A DNA stretch of 53,561 nucleotides from JAAYDY01 sp964500225 (lineage in GTDB: Bacteria; Planctomycetota; Phycisphaerae; FEN-1346; JAACEH01). This document shows, one piece after another, positions 15,217 through 25,523 of this stretch; the first letter of the stretch is position 1, and each line of letters starts with the position of its first letter. Position numbers and translations under genes: made by a program. The notes under the pieces are model-generated. The model saw only the letters and a list, made by a program, of their open reading frames with translations, had not been told where the DNA came from and made no database searches. The stretch is from the NCBI GenBank assembly GCA_964500225.1, contig CAZCOA010000016.1:1-53561 (forward strand). Direction: 5' to 3'.

Positions 15217-16293
15217 TCAGGGGGGCGGCGTCGAGTCGGCGGCGGAGCGTTCGATGAGATTGAAGTTGACCGACGGGCGGGCAAAGTCTTCGTCGAGTTT
15301 GATGTGCAGGCCCGGGCGGAAGAAGATTTCGGGCGAGCGGATGAGGGGGGTCGTCGTGTTGGCCTTGTCGGTCGGCTTGAGGATCAGGAAAACGTGCACG
15401 TCGTCGGGCCCGAGGGAGGCGATTTCCGAGGCGGGGCCGGTGACATGAAGGTTCTTCAGCACGGCCTCCCGCGAGTCGATCATGGCGACGTCGGCGGATT
15501 CGAGGATGGCCACATGGTACTTGGTCAACTGGTCGAGCGGGCCGGCCACGAGGATCGGGACTGGATCGAGTTTCTGCTTGGCCAGGGGCGTGGTCAGACG
15601 GAAGGTGACCTCGACCTGTTGCGGTACGAAACGGATGCCGAGTTCGGGGTCGGTCTGGCTCGGGACGAGGCCTACGGTCTGTTTGATTTCGCGTCGGGAC
15701 AGGGCGGCCTCGGCGCCGGGATTAATCTGCGGATAGGCGACGAGTTGGACGCCGCTCTGGAGCAGTCTGTCCCAGGCGGTCTCGGAGAGTTCGGCGAGGA
15801 CCTCGGAGGGCTGGGCGGTCCAGTCGTCGGCAACCATGGCGGCCAGGTCGGGCGGCAGCATGACGGGCACCTTTTTCTGGCGGACCTTCTCGACGCGGAT
15901 GGTGACTTTGCCGGGGCTGGCGGTTTCGAGGGTGATGCCGTCCTGTACCAGGGCCTGATCGCGGAAGCCTTCGCGCGCCAGCAGGATCATGGATCCGGTC
16001 CGAGTGGCTTCCTGGCACTCATCGTCGCTGAGGGTGTACTGGAAGGCCAGGGGGAGGCGTCGGGACTCAAGTTGCTCGATCGCGCGGCCCGGTCCCTGGA
16101 ACCGGACCTTCATCTGTTGGTCGGCCGGCTCGACGATCGAGGCGCGGTACCGTGTCTGGTCGAGTACGCTGACGCTGACGCTAACGGTCATTTCGCGGCT
16201 GGTGCGCAAGACGCTGCGGTCGGCGACGACCCAGACCACGAGGGTCACCAGGAAGACGATGATCAAGGCGCTGATGTGTTCGCGAAGTCGCAT
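15217..16293 (-). CDS. cdaR: YbbR-domain protein, probable CdaA regulator (CdaR)
   Basis: In Firmicutes, CdaR is a membrane-anchored YbbR-repeat protein that controls the diadenylate cyclase CdaA. This 358-residue protein has one N-terminal membrane segment (ISALIIVFLVTLVVWVVAD, about residues 7-26) with the rest outside. The exported part has repeating beta-rich units, for example VSVSVSVLDQ, KVTIRVEKVRQKKVPVM and VEVTFRLTTPLAKQKLDPV, in keeping with YbbR repeats. Identification rests on these units and on its position seven bases downstream of cdaA. It ends in a short Pro tail. It is the last gene of the long minus-strand block. Confidence 0.75.
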   Translation of the reverse strand: MRLREHISALIIVFLVTLVVWVVADRSVLRTSREMTVSVSVSVLDQTRYRASIVEPADQQMKVRFQGPGRAIEQLESRRLPLAFQYTLSDDECQEATRTGSMILLAREGFRDQALVQDGITLETASPGKVTIRVEKVRQKKVPVMLPPDLAAMVADDWTAQPSEVLAELSETAWDRLLQSGVQLVAYPQINPGAEAALSRREIKQTVGLVPSQTDPELGIRFVPQQVEVTFRLTTPLAKQKLDPVPILVAGPLDQLTKYHVAILESADVAMIDSREAVLKNLHVTGPASEIASLGPDDVHVFLILKPTDKANTTTPLIRSPEIFFRPGLHIKLDEDFARPSVNFNLIERSAADSTPPP

Positions 16294-16300
16294 GCCGTAC

Positions 16301-17176
16301 CTATTCCTGTTTTTCCTCGATCGACTTGTCGCCGGGGGTGGGGCCGGCCGTCAGGCCGAAGGCGCCGGCGATGCCGGCGTCGCTCTGTTCGCGGACGAGC
16401 ATCTGCGTGAGAACGCGGCGGAACCGGGCCATGGAGAGGTCCTCGATGAGGCGGCCCTGAACGGCGATGCTCACGTCGCCGGTTTCCTCGCTGACGACGA
16501 TGATGACGGCGTCGCTGTCCTCGGAGAGGCCGAGGGCGGCACGGTGCCGCGCACCGTACTTGGAACCCAGCGGCGGATTGAGCGTCAGGGGGAACTCGCA
16601 TCCGGCGGCAACGATACGGTTCTGGCGAATGACGACGCCCATATCGTGCAGCGGCGAGCCGGGCCAGAAGATGGTCACGAGCAGCTCGGGGGTCAGTTCG
16701 GCGTTGAGAATAGTGCCGCTCTCGACGAGGGAGGTCAGTCCGGCGTCGCGTTCGATGGCGATGATGGCGCCGATTTTGTCGCGGCTGAGTTGCTCGACGG
16801 CGCGGGCCAGGATATCGACAAAGGCGATGCCTTGTTTGCGCAGGAAGATGCGGAACAAGGGGTTCTGGCCAAGTTGAATGAGGGCGCGGCGCAGCTCGGG
16901 CTGGAAGATGATGACGGCGGCCATGACGGCAAATTGAATGAGAACGTTGTAGATGATCTGGACGCGCTGCATCTTGAGGATGCCGGCGACGAGCTGCACG
17001 AGAATGAAGGCCGAGATCAGCAGGAAGATGAAGCCTCGGAAGACGCGGGCGCCGCGCGTGCCCCTGAGGAACCGGTAGACGATATAGATGACCAGTCCGA
17101 TCAGGACAAACTCGACGATGTCCATGACGGAGAAGTTGGCGGCGCGATACTGGAGGTAGGCTCTGATAGCTTCCAT
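16301..17176 (-). CDS. cdaA: Diadenylate cyclase CdaA (c-di-AMP synthase)
   Basis: Makes c-di-AMP from two ATP. The 291-residue protein has three N-terminal membrane segments (within about residues 18-90) and a DAC/DisA_N domain. The domain carries the ERDAGLTSL and FWPGSPLHD blocks, NRIVAAGCEFPLT, and the RHR motif (R210-H211-R212, GARHRAALGLSE). The catalytic DGA motif reads D178-M179-G180: the aspartate is kept but the next two positions are changed. The ATG at 17176 overlaps the folP stop (TGATG), which suggests translational coupling, and cdaR follows after seven bases. The partner phosphodiesterase gene pgpH is in the same block at 25524-28001. Confidence 0.9.
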   Translation of the reverse strand: MEAIRAYLQYRAANFSVMDIVEFVLIGLVIYIVYRFLRGTRGARVFRGFIFLLISAFILVQLVAGILKMQRVQIIYNVLIQFAVMAAVIIFQPELRRALIQLGQNPLFRIFLRKQGIAFVDILARAVEQLSRDKIGAIIAIERDAGLTSLVESGTILNAELTPELLVTIFWPGSPLHDMGVVIRQNRIVAAGCEFPLTLNPPLGSKYGARHRAALGLSEDSDAVIIVVSEETGDVSIAVQGRLIEDLSMARFRRVLTQMLVREQSDAGIAGAFGLTAGPTPGDKSIEEKQE

Positions 17177-18403
17177 CAGCGGTTGTCTTCCGCAGACTGT
17201 ATGGCGGCAGTGATTTGCAGCGCGGCCGCCGTCTCGGCCACGTCGTGAACACGGAACACGGCGGCGCCCTGGGCCCGGGCCCAGACACACGTCGCCACGC
17301 TTCCCATGAGACGATTATCGACTTCCGCGTCGAGAATCTTTCCGATAAAGGATTTTCGGCTCGTACCGACGAGAATCGGCCGTCCGAGGCTCCGAAGCTC
17401 CTTGAGCCGGGCCAGCAGCGTCAGGTTGTGTGCGACGGTTTTGCCGAAACCGATTCCGGGATCGACGAGGATCTGTTCGGGGTCCACACCGGCTTCGACG
17501 GCCTGCTGGACGGCCTGCCGCAGGCGGCGGCAGACGTCGGCCACGACATGCTCGTAAGTCGGGTTCTGCTGCATGGTCCGCGGCCGTCCCTGCATGTGCA
17601 TCAGGACGACGGGGCAGCTTCGGGCGGCGACGAGGCCGGCCATGTCGGCATCGGACAGGGCGGAGATGTCGTTGACGATGTCGGCGCCGGCGTCCAGGGC
17701 GGCTGCGGCCACGGCGGCCTTGTGCGTGTCGATGCTGATGAAGACGTCGGACTGCCTGCGGATGGCCTGGACGACGGGTATCGTGCGGCGGATTTCCTCG
17801 TCGGCGGGCACGTCGTCGGCCCCGGGCCGGGTGGATTCGCCGCCCACGTCGATGATGGCCGCGCCGTCCTGGTGCATGGCCAGGGCATGCTCGGCGGCAA
17901 GGGCCGGGTCGAGCCAGCGGCCGCCGTCGCTGAAGCTGTCGGGGGTGACGTTCAGGATGCCCATGATCGTCGGCTGTGGGCCGAGTTCGATGGACCGGCT
18001 GCCGCAGCGAAGGGGCCAGGACCGTCGCCGGTAGCCGTCGGCTGTTGTCAGGATCATGTCGCCGACGGCGGGCAGGCCGAATGGCTGGTCGCGGAGTTTC
18101 CCGGCGAGCAGCCGTAGATGGCGTTCGGTTCCCATCAGCAGCAGCGTCGTGGTCTCGACCTGTTCGGTGGGCACGTGCTTGTGAACGGCGGCCTCGCCGC
18201 CCAGGGAGAGCATGTGCTGCTTGATCAGGTTGGCGTGCAGCCTCGACACACGTTCCAGAACGATGCAGAAGTGGCGTGCCTTGGGCGCCATGACGGCGAT
18301 ACCATAGGCGGTGACGCCGGCGTCTTGCATTTCGGCTTCGGCCGGCGGCGCGAGGGCGGCGTCGAGCACCCGCGGATTGTGCCTGACGGTCAGGGCGAAA
18401 TCG

Positions 18404-18414
<11 letters not shown>
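17176..18414 (-). CDS. folP: Dihydropteroate synthase with an N-terminal extension
   Basis: Condenses p-aminobenzoate with dihydropterin diphosphate in folate synthesis. The TIM-barrel core starts near residue 148 with IMGILNVTPDSFSDGG and contains IIDVGGESTRPGA, FISIDTHKAAVA, DIVNDISAL, ILVDPGIGFGKTVAHN and ILVGTSRKSFIG, all typical. About 145 residues precede it, including HANLIKQHMLSLGGEAAV and TTLLLMGTERHLRLL. From memory, some clostridial and archaeal synthases carry a similar leader domain of unknown role. The ATG at 18414 lies 11 bases inside the ftsH end and gives 412 residues; the frame stays open into ftsH but reads as shadow. ftsH-folP neighbours are common in bacteria. Confidence 0.93.
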
Positions 18415-20488
<2,074 letters not shown>

Positions 20489-20518
20489 CGGAGAACACCT
20501 CGCTTTGACACAAAACCG

Positions 20519-20537
20519 GCCGCCGACAACCGGCGGC
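20519..20537 (-). terminator. Hairpin with short T-run between lptE and ftsH
   Basis: On the minus strand, GCCGCCG and CGGCGGC (20537-20531 and 20525-20519) form a 7-bp stem with a 5-base loop, followed by CCGG and four T. A separate perfect 14-base palindrome (GACGGCA/TGCCGTC, 20594-20607) stands just after the lptE stop. This 121-base gap is the largest break in the minus-strand block, so partial termination or processing before ftsH is possible. Confidence 0.4.
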
Positions 20538-20609
20538 ACAGAACACTGACAGACTGTTCAACCCCTGGCTGGGGCGACCGTAGCGGCGGTTCAGACGGCA
20601 TGCCGTCGC

Positions 20610-21101
20610 CTACCAGTTGGCCTCCATGTCCTCGACGATCCGTTCAGCCATCTTGCGAATGGCCATGGTCGTGGAGCTGCGCAGCGTCTGCCGCTCCGCC
20701 GGCGCGTAGTACCACGAGACCGTGGGCACTCCGGCACGGAGCACCTGGCCCGAGCGGAGGTCTTTCCACTCATATTGGACGTTCAGCGACGTCTGAATCT
20801 CGGTGGCCCGGTCGCGGTCGTCCTCGGTCATGACGCTTTCCTGGAGGTCCATGATGCGGCCGGTGAGGATCGTGTCGGCGTGCTCCTCGTTGACGATCTT
20901 GTACGGGGTGCGCAGCTCGATGAGCTTCTTGAGTTCCTCGGTCAGTTCCATCTCGATGCCGCGGCGGAACTCGTCACTCTGAAAGACCGGGACGGCGACG
21001 GTTCGGATGTCGGTCCGGTGCAAGGCATCGGTCGAGTAGCCGCAACCGGTCAGTGCGACGCACGCCACGGCGGCTGTCGTCAGCAGGATGAGTCTGTTCA
21101 T
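20610..21101 (-). CDS. lptE: LptE-family outer-membrane lipoprotein
   Basis: LptE plugs the LptD channel that inserts lipopolysaccharide in the outer membrane. The 163-residue protein starts with MNRLILLTTAAVACVALTGC, a lipoprotein signal with the acylated cysteine at residue 20. It is followed by the GYSTDALHRTDIRTVAVPVF segment typical of the family (GY...I..i.vp.f), a helical ELTEELKKLIE stretch and a beta strand with TILTGRI. A GAGG site eight bases upstream favours the ATG at 21101 over the ATG two codons earlier. It lies ten bases after the preceding gene. LptD is not in the window. It supports a Gram-negative type envelope. Confidence 0.85.
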   Translation of the reverse strand: MNRLILLTTAAVACVALTGCGYSTDALHRTDIRTVAVPVFQSDEFRRGIEMELTEELKKLIELRTPYKIVNEEHADTILTGRIMDLQESVMTEDDRDRATEIQTSLNVQYEWKDLRSGQVLRAGVPTVSWYYAPAERQTLRSSTTMAIRKMAERIVEDMEANW

Positions 21102-21111
21102 GGGCATGTCC

Positions 21112-22980
21112 TCATTGTCCCACCGCCGGCGGCGGGGGGAGTTTCTGGAGCATTGCGCGGGCCTCGACGGACGCCGGCGTGCCGGGGAACTCCTCGACGA
21201 CCTTGCGGGCGTAGAAGGCGGCAGCCTTGGGTCGGCCGGCCCGTTGGTAGTAAACGGCCATCTGGTACTTCTTGGTCGCTTCATGGCGGCGAATCGCCTC
21301 GAGAGCGCCGGCGACGTTTTCCTGGGCCGCCAGTTCGGGGTAGGTGTCCTGGTAGCTCTGGAGCATGCCGCCGGCCCGCCGAATCGGGGCGTCGTCGTAC
21401 ACGGGGCCGAGGCAGGATGCGATGGCGCTCTGGGCGGCCATCAGGCGGGCCTGCCTGGCGCGGCTGTGGTTGGGAAACTCGTCAATGAACCGGCGGAACT
21501 GTTCCTCGGCCTCTTCGGACTTGCCGATGCTCATCTTGAATTCGCCGATCCGGAACAGGGCGTCGGCCGCCAGCGGACCCGTCGGCCGGTGGGCGTACAC
21601 CTTTTCGAGGATGGCGACGGCTTCGTCGTTGCCGCTGCCGAGCCCGAGGCCGAGCACCTTGCGGCGGGCCGGACCGAACAGAGCCTCGGCGCATTGGACC
21701 TCGCGCAGCAGGGCCTTGTCAACCAGACGGCTGCCGGCATAGTTGGCGATGAAGTGCTCGTAGGCCTCGAACGCCTTATAGTAGTCGCCACCGCAGAACA
21801 CCGCCTCGGCCTTCAACCACGAGGCCGGCTCGCCGCAAGGCGACACGGCATGCTTCTTCAGGAACTTCGACGCCAGCTTCGCCGTGGCGGCGTAGTGCCC
21901 GCTGCGGAACTTCGCGATCATCGACCGGACGGCCGCGGGGCCGTCGCCGTCGGTCTGTCCGGCGGCGGCCAGAAGGCTTTCGGCCTCTTCGGCGGCGGCG
22001 GACGGTTCGATCTGGCGGTACTTCTCGCCGACGCTGGGCACCTTGTCGATGGCCAGGGCCGTCTGGGCGAGGGGTTGCACCTCGACGGGCGGCGGCAACG
22101 CAGGCCCGTGGTCCTCGGGCCGCACGTTGGTAATGGGCGTGACCAGCGGCAGCTCGGTCCCCAGGTCCGGGGCAGAGGGGTCGCTCGGCATGGGCGTACT
22201 GCCGGCGTCGGGGAGCACGGTGATCTGAGGCGTCGTCGAGGGCTTCGGGGCCGTCTGCGACCGGACGACGGGCTCCCAGCGGCCGTCGCGGAACACGAAA
22301 TCCACCTCTTCGTCCGGCGCGGGGGCCGGCGTCGTCGTTTCGGCGGCGGTTGCCGGAGGCGGCGTAGTGGGCGCTTCGGCGGATGGCTCGGCGGCAGGCG
22401 TCGGGGCCGGCGTCTCAGCCGTTGCGGGCGTCTCGGGCATCACGGGCGTCTCGGGCGCCGGCGTTGCTTGGGGCATGGCCGGGGTCTCGGCCACCGGTGA
22501 CGGCTGCGTTGCGGTTACGGCTGCCGGTTCGGCGGGAGCGGCTGGCGTCTGGTCGGCGGCGGTCGCATCGGGTGTCTCGGGCTCGATGGGCTGCATGGGC
22601 ATCAGCGCCTGACCGTCGCGCGGCGTCTCGGCCGGCGTTGTCGCCGGGATTTCGGCGGGCACGGTGGGAGTCTGAGGCGTCGCTGCCGGCGCCGGCTCAA
22701 CGGATGGCGCCGGTTCGACGGGTACGACCGCGGGCTTCTCGGAGGACGTATCACTCGGTGGCTCGGCCGGCGTCGGCTCGGGCTTGGGCGCAGGGGTCGG
22801 CTCGGCGACGGGTTGCGGCGGTTCGGCGTGCTGCGTGTCGGCCTGGGCGGGTTCCGCGGTCACATCCTCCTCGTCGGGGACGCGAACCCATTGGCCGTTG
22901 CGAAACACGAGCTTGGCCTCGGCGAGCGGCGCCAGGGCCAGAACGATTGCCAGCAGAGCGAAGAGGCGAAGCCAACGCAT
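21112..22980 (-). CDS. Secreted helical-repeat (BamD/YbgF-like) protein with long Pro/Ala linker
   Basis: No specific function recognised. From the ATG at 22980 (622 residues) a signal peptide ends near residue 22 (LAIVLALAPLAEA). The motif VFRNGQW (25-31) recurs as VFRDGRW (229-235). Between them lie about 185 residues of Pro/Ala/Thr/Glu-rich sequence with recurring PAETP-like units. The C-terminal 280 residues are helical and TPR-like (YYKAFEAYEHFIANY, ADALFRIGEFKMSIGKSEEA, FRRFIDEFPNHSRARQA, YYQRAGRPKAAAFYARKVVEEFPG), resembling BamD/CpoB-type repeats. Such proteins often work in envelope assembly; together with lptE, ten bases downstream, that role is plausible but unproven. Confidence 0.75.
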   Translation of the reverse strand: MRWLRLFALLAIVLALAPLAEAKLVFRNGQWVRVPDEEDVTAEPAQADTQHAEPPQPVAEPTPAPKPEPTPAEPPSDTSSEKPAVVPVEPAPSVEPAPAATPQTPTVPAEIPATTPAETPRDGQALMPMQPIEPETPDATAADQTPAAPAEPAAVTATQPSPVAETPAMPQATPAPETPVMPETPATAETPAPTPAAEPSAEAPTTPPPATAAETTTPAPAPDEEVDFVFRDGRWEPVVRSQTAPKPSTTPQITVLPDAGSTPMPSDPSAPDLGTELPLVTPITNVRPEDHGPALPPPVEVQPLAQTALAIDKVPSVGEKYRQIEPSAAAEEAESLLAAAGQTDGDGPAAVRSMIAKFRSGHYAATAKLASKFLKKHAVSPCGEPASWLKAEAVFCGGDYYKAFEAYEHFIANYAGSRLVDKALLREVQCAEALFGPARRKVLGLGLGSGNDEAVAILEKVYAHRPTGPLAADALFRIGEFKMSIGKSEEAEEQFRRFIDEFPNHSRARQARLMAAQSAIASCLGPVYDDAPIRRAGGMLQSYQDTYPELAAQENVAGALEAIRRHEATKKYQMAVYYQRAGRPKAAAFYARKVVEEFPGTPASVEARAMLQKLPPPPAVGQ

Positions 22981-23019
22981 GGTGGATTCCCCGTTCGGTC
23001 GGTCTGTGGTGCCGCACAA

Positions 23020-23760
23020 TCACAGGTACCTCATGGCGCGCACGGGCCGGCCGAGAACGTGCTGCCAGTACTCTGTCAGAAGTCTGCGGACGTCGCTGCG
23101 GGTCTGCGGCGACATCGCGACACGATCCGCCTGCCGGTCGTCGGCCGCGGCCAGAAACGCCAGGGCGTCCAGAGCCTTGCCGGAGACGGCAATCCCGCCG
23201 CCGTGGTTGCCGGCACATTGGCGACAGACCAGCCCGCCCGAGGCGGCGCTGAACAGACCGCTGCGGCCCTGGGGCCTTGGGCGGCGACAAGCCACGCAAG
23301 TCCGCACTTCGGGCATCAGCCCCAGGATTCGAAGCATATGGGCCTCGAAACGGTACATCAGGATAGCCGAATCGTCTCCGCAACTCAAGCGCTGAAGCGT
23401 GTGGACGGCGATTTTGAACAATTCGGGGTGCGGGTCCAGGTCCAGAGTAGCCGCCAGGACCAGTTCGGCCAGGCATGAGGCGGCATAGAAGGCCGGCAGA
23501 CTCTGCCGCAGGCCCGGCAAGGGGTCCGTGACGGACAGTTCCGTGAGCTGTCCGAGGCCGCCGCGATGGCCGACGGTGAAGACGGCTTGGGCGACCTCTA
23601 GGCGGTCGATCCGCCCGCCGAAAGGGTTCTTGGGACGTTTGGATCCTTTGGCGATAAGGCGGACCTTGCCGTTGCGAAAGGTCATCAGGGAGACAATCTG
23701 GCTGGTCTCGCTGTAGTCGGAGGCGGCCAGGGTCACGGCTTCGTCGGTCACCAGCGCCAC
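23020..23760 (-). CDS. recO: DNA repair protein RecO
   Basis: Mediator that, with RecR, loads RecA onto SSB-coated DNA. The 246-residue protein has the N-terminal OB-fold (DEAVTLAASDYSETSQIVSLMT, GKVRLIAKGSKRPKNPFGG), the helical middle and a zinc-finger region with paired cysteines (CVACRRP and CRQC). The GTG at 23760 has AGGAGG ten bases upstream. It follows the CNNM gene by 15 bases. The order ybeY ... recO in one block is familiar from other bacteria. Confidence 0.92.
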   Translation of the reverse strand: MALVTDEAVTLAASDYSETSQIVSLMTFRNGKVRLIAKGSKRPKNPFGGRIDRLEVAQAVFTVGHRGGLGQLTELSVTDPLPGLRQSLPAFYAASCLAELVLAATLDLDPHPELFKIAVHTLQRLSCGDDSAILMYRFEAHMLRILGLMPEVRTCVACRRPRPQGRSGLFSAASGGLVCRQCAGNHGGGIAVSGKALDALAFLAAADDRQADRVAMSPQTRSDVRRLLTEYWQHVLGRPVRAMRYL

Positions 23761-23775
23761 GGGAACGGCCTCCTG

Positions 23776-25047
23776 TCAGGATTGGGGCGTCCGGTCGTAC
23801 TGGTCGAGGCGGCTGATGCGCAGACGGGTGATCTTCCGCTCGTCGGACTCCAGTACGGTAATCACCAGGCGGCGGTACTCGATCTGTTCGCCTGCCTTGG
23901 GGATGCGGCCCACGGTGGACAGAACGAATCCGCCCACAGTGTCGTAATCCTCGTCCTCGGGCAGTTCGATGTCCAGCTCGTCGTTGACCTCGCTGATGCG
24001 GGCCCGGGCGTCCACCTCGGCCACGGTCTGGCTGACGCGGCGAATCTCCTCCGGTTCGGTCCGGTCGTACTCGTCCACGATGTCGCCGAGGATTTCCTCG
24101 ATGATATCCTCGATGGTGATCAGTCCGGCGGTCCCGCCGTACTCGTCGAGGACGATGGCGATGTGGACGCAGGCGCTGCGGAACTGGTGCAGGAGCTCGC
24201 TGAGCTTCTTGGTCTCGGGGATAAACAGCGCCTCGCGCATCAGGTCGCCTGCGCAGCGGCGGTCGAAATCTTCGGCGGCGGTGGCGGCCAGAAGGTCCTT
24301 GGCGTACAGGACGCCGACGACGGCGTCGATGGTGCCGTCGTACACGGGCACACGGCTGTGGCCGTCGTTGGTGAAGCAGGCACGGGCCTCGGCCAGCGTG
24401 GCCGTGCGGGGCAGAGCGACGATTTCGGTGCGAGGCGTCATGATCGCCGCAACGTCGGTGTCCTTGAACTCGATGATGTTCTCGATCATCTCTTTCTCGT
24501 CTTCTTCGAGGGTGCCTTCGAGCTCGCCCTCGGTGACGATGCTTCGCAGTTCGTCCTCCAGGTCCTGATCCGGGTCGTCGTCGGCCGCGGCGCCGCTGAG
24601 CCGTCGCACCAGCACGTCCACCAGGGCCAGCACTTTCAGCAGCGGCGCGCTGACGGCCCGCAGACCGTACATGAGCGGCAGGGCATGCACGATGATCCAC
24701 TCGCTGTTGTAGCGGGCACAGGCCAGAGGCACCGCCACCGACAGCACCACCAGCGCCAAGAAGACCATCAGGCCGCCGATGACCCAGTGGACGGCCGACT
24801 TTTCCGAAAGCAGGTACGCTACGACCACAGCGACGAACGATGCGTTGGCCAAGGTGCGCCAGAGGGAGACGGTCTGGACGAGGCTTTCCTGGTGTTCGAG
24901 GAACCGTTCCAGGCCATTCAGCCTCCCGGCGTCCGACAGTCGCTGCTCGAGGCGGCTTGTCGAGTACTCGCGCAGCGCGTGCGACAGGATCGAGAGCGTG
25001 ACGCTCGCGGCCAACAGGGCCAGACCGTAATAGGGCATGTAATCCAC
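23776..25047 (-). CDS. CNNM/CorC-type membrane protein with CBS pair
   Basis: Family members are implicated in Mg2+ (or other divalent cation) transport and are often annotated as hemolysin-like. The order is an N-terminal DUF21/CNNM membrane region with hydrophobic segments (about 7-22, 60-80, 88-110 and 120-140), an acidic linker (DDDPDQDLEDELRSI), a CBS pair (IMTPRTEIVALP ... VPVYDG ... LMREALFIPETKKLSELLHQF ... IVLDEYGGTAGLITIEDI) and a C-terminal CorC_HlyC domain (DTVGGFVLSTVGRIPKAGE). A GTG at 25047 with AGGAG seven bases upstream is preferred over the ATG three codons later; 423 residues. Confidence 0.9.
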   Translation of the reverse strand: MDYMPYYGLALLAASVTLSILSHALREYSTSRLEQRLSDAGRLNGLERFLEHQESLVQTVSLWRTLANASFVAVVVAYLLSEKSAVHWVIGGLMVFLALVVLSVAVPLACARYNSEWIIVHALPLMYGLRAVSAPLLKVLALVDVLVRRLSGAAADDDPDQDLEDELRSIVTEGELEGTLEEDEKEMIENIIEFKDTDVAAIMTPRTEIVALPRTATLAEARACFTNDGHSRVPVYDGTIDAVVGVLYAKDLLAATAAEDFDRRCAGDLMREALFIPETKKLSELLHQFRSACVHIAIVLDEYGGTAGLITIEDIIEEILGDIVDEYDRTEPEEIRRVSQTVAEVDARARISEVNDELDIELPEDEDYDTVGGFVLSTVGRIPKAGEQIEYRRLVITVLESDERKITRLRISRLDQYDRTPQS

Positions 25048-25056
25048 AGCCGACTC

Positions 25057-25518
25057 CTATGATGCAGCGGGCGACCCCTTGCGATAGACGTCGGGGTAAC
25101 CCAGGGCGGTCAACAACTCGTTTTCGCGGGCGTGCATGTGCGCGGCCTTGGCGGCCGTCCGATCGTCGTAGCCCGCCAAGTGCAACAATCCATGCACGGC
25201 ATAGAGCAGCAGTTCGCCGACGGGATCTGTGCCGCGCTCGGCCGCCACTCGAACGGCTCGTTCGGCCGAGACGACGATCTCGCCGCTGAGGCGGTCGTCT
25301 CCGGCATCCGACAGGTCGAAGCTGATGACGTCGGTCGGTCCGTCGTGATTCAGATACTGCCGGTTGATGCGGCTGATTTCGGCGTCGTCCACGAGGGTCA
25401 CCGACAGCTCGCCGGCCGCGACGCCTTCGCTCGCCAGGACGCTTCGCAGCACAGACGCCAGGCGGCGTTTCTGGCCTTTCAGGAAGGTCTGCCGGTCGTT
25501 GATCTCGATCGGTGGCAT
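25057..25518 (-). CDS. ybeY: Endoribonuclease YbeY
   Basis: Zinc-dependent RNase involved in 16S rRNA 3'-end maturation and ribosome quality control. The 153-residue protein has the YLNHDGPTDVISFDL segment and the metal motif HGLLHLAGYDD. The first two ligands are H109 and H113, but the third, normally His in H-x3-H-x5-H, is D119. From memory, Asp at this place also occurs in some Bacteroidetes proteins. The ATG at 25518 starts five bases after the pgpH stop; the frame is open upstream but that is shadow of pgpH. The phoH-pgpH-ybeY order is widely conserved. Confidence 0.93.
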   Translation of the reverse strand: MPPIEINDRQTFLKGQKRRLASVLRSVLASEGVAAGELSVTLVDDAEISRINRQYLNHDGPTDVISFDLSDAGDDRLSGEIVVSAERAVRVAAERGTDPVGELLLYAVHGLLHLAGYDDRTAAKAAHMHARENELLTALGYPDVYRKGSPAAS

Positions 25519-25523
25519 GGGCG

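Noticed and set aside
21900..22900. Pro/Ala-rich stretch examined as a possible tandem DNA repeat or CRISPR-like array
   Set aside because: Units are irregular in length and sequence and keep one reading frame; it is a protein linker.
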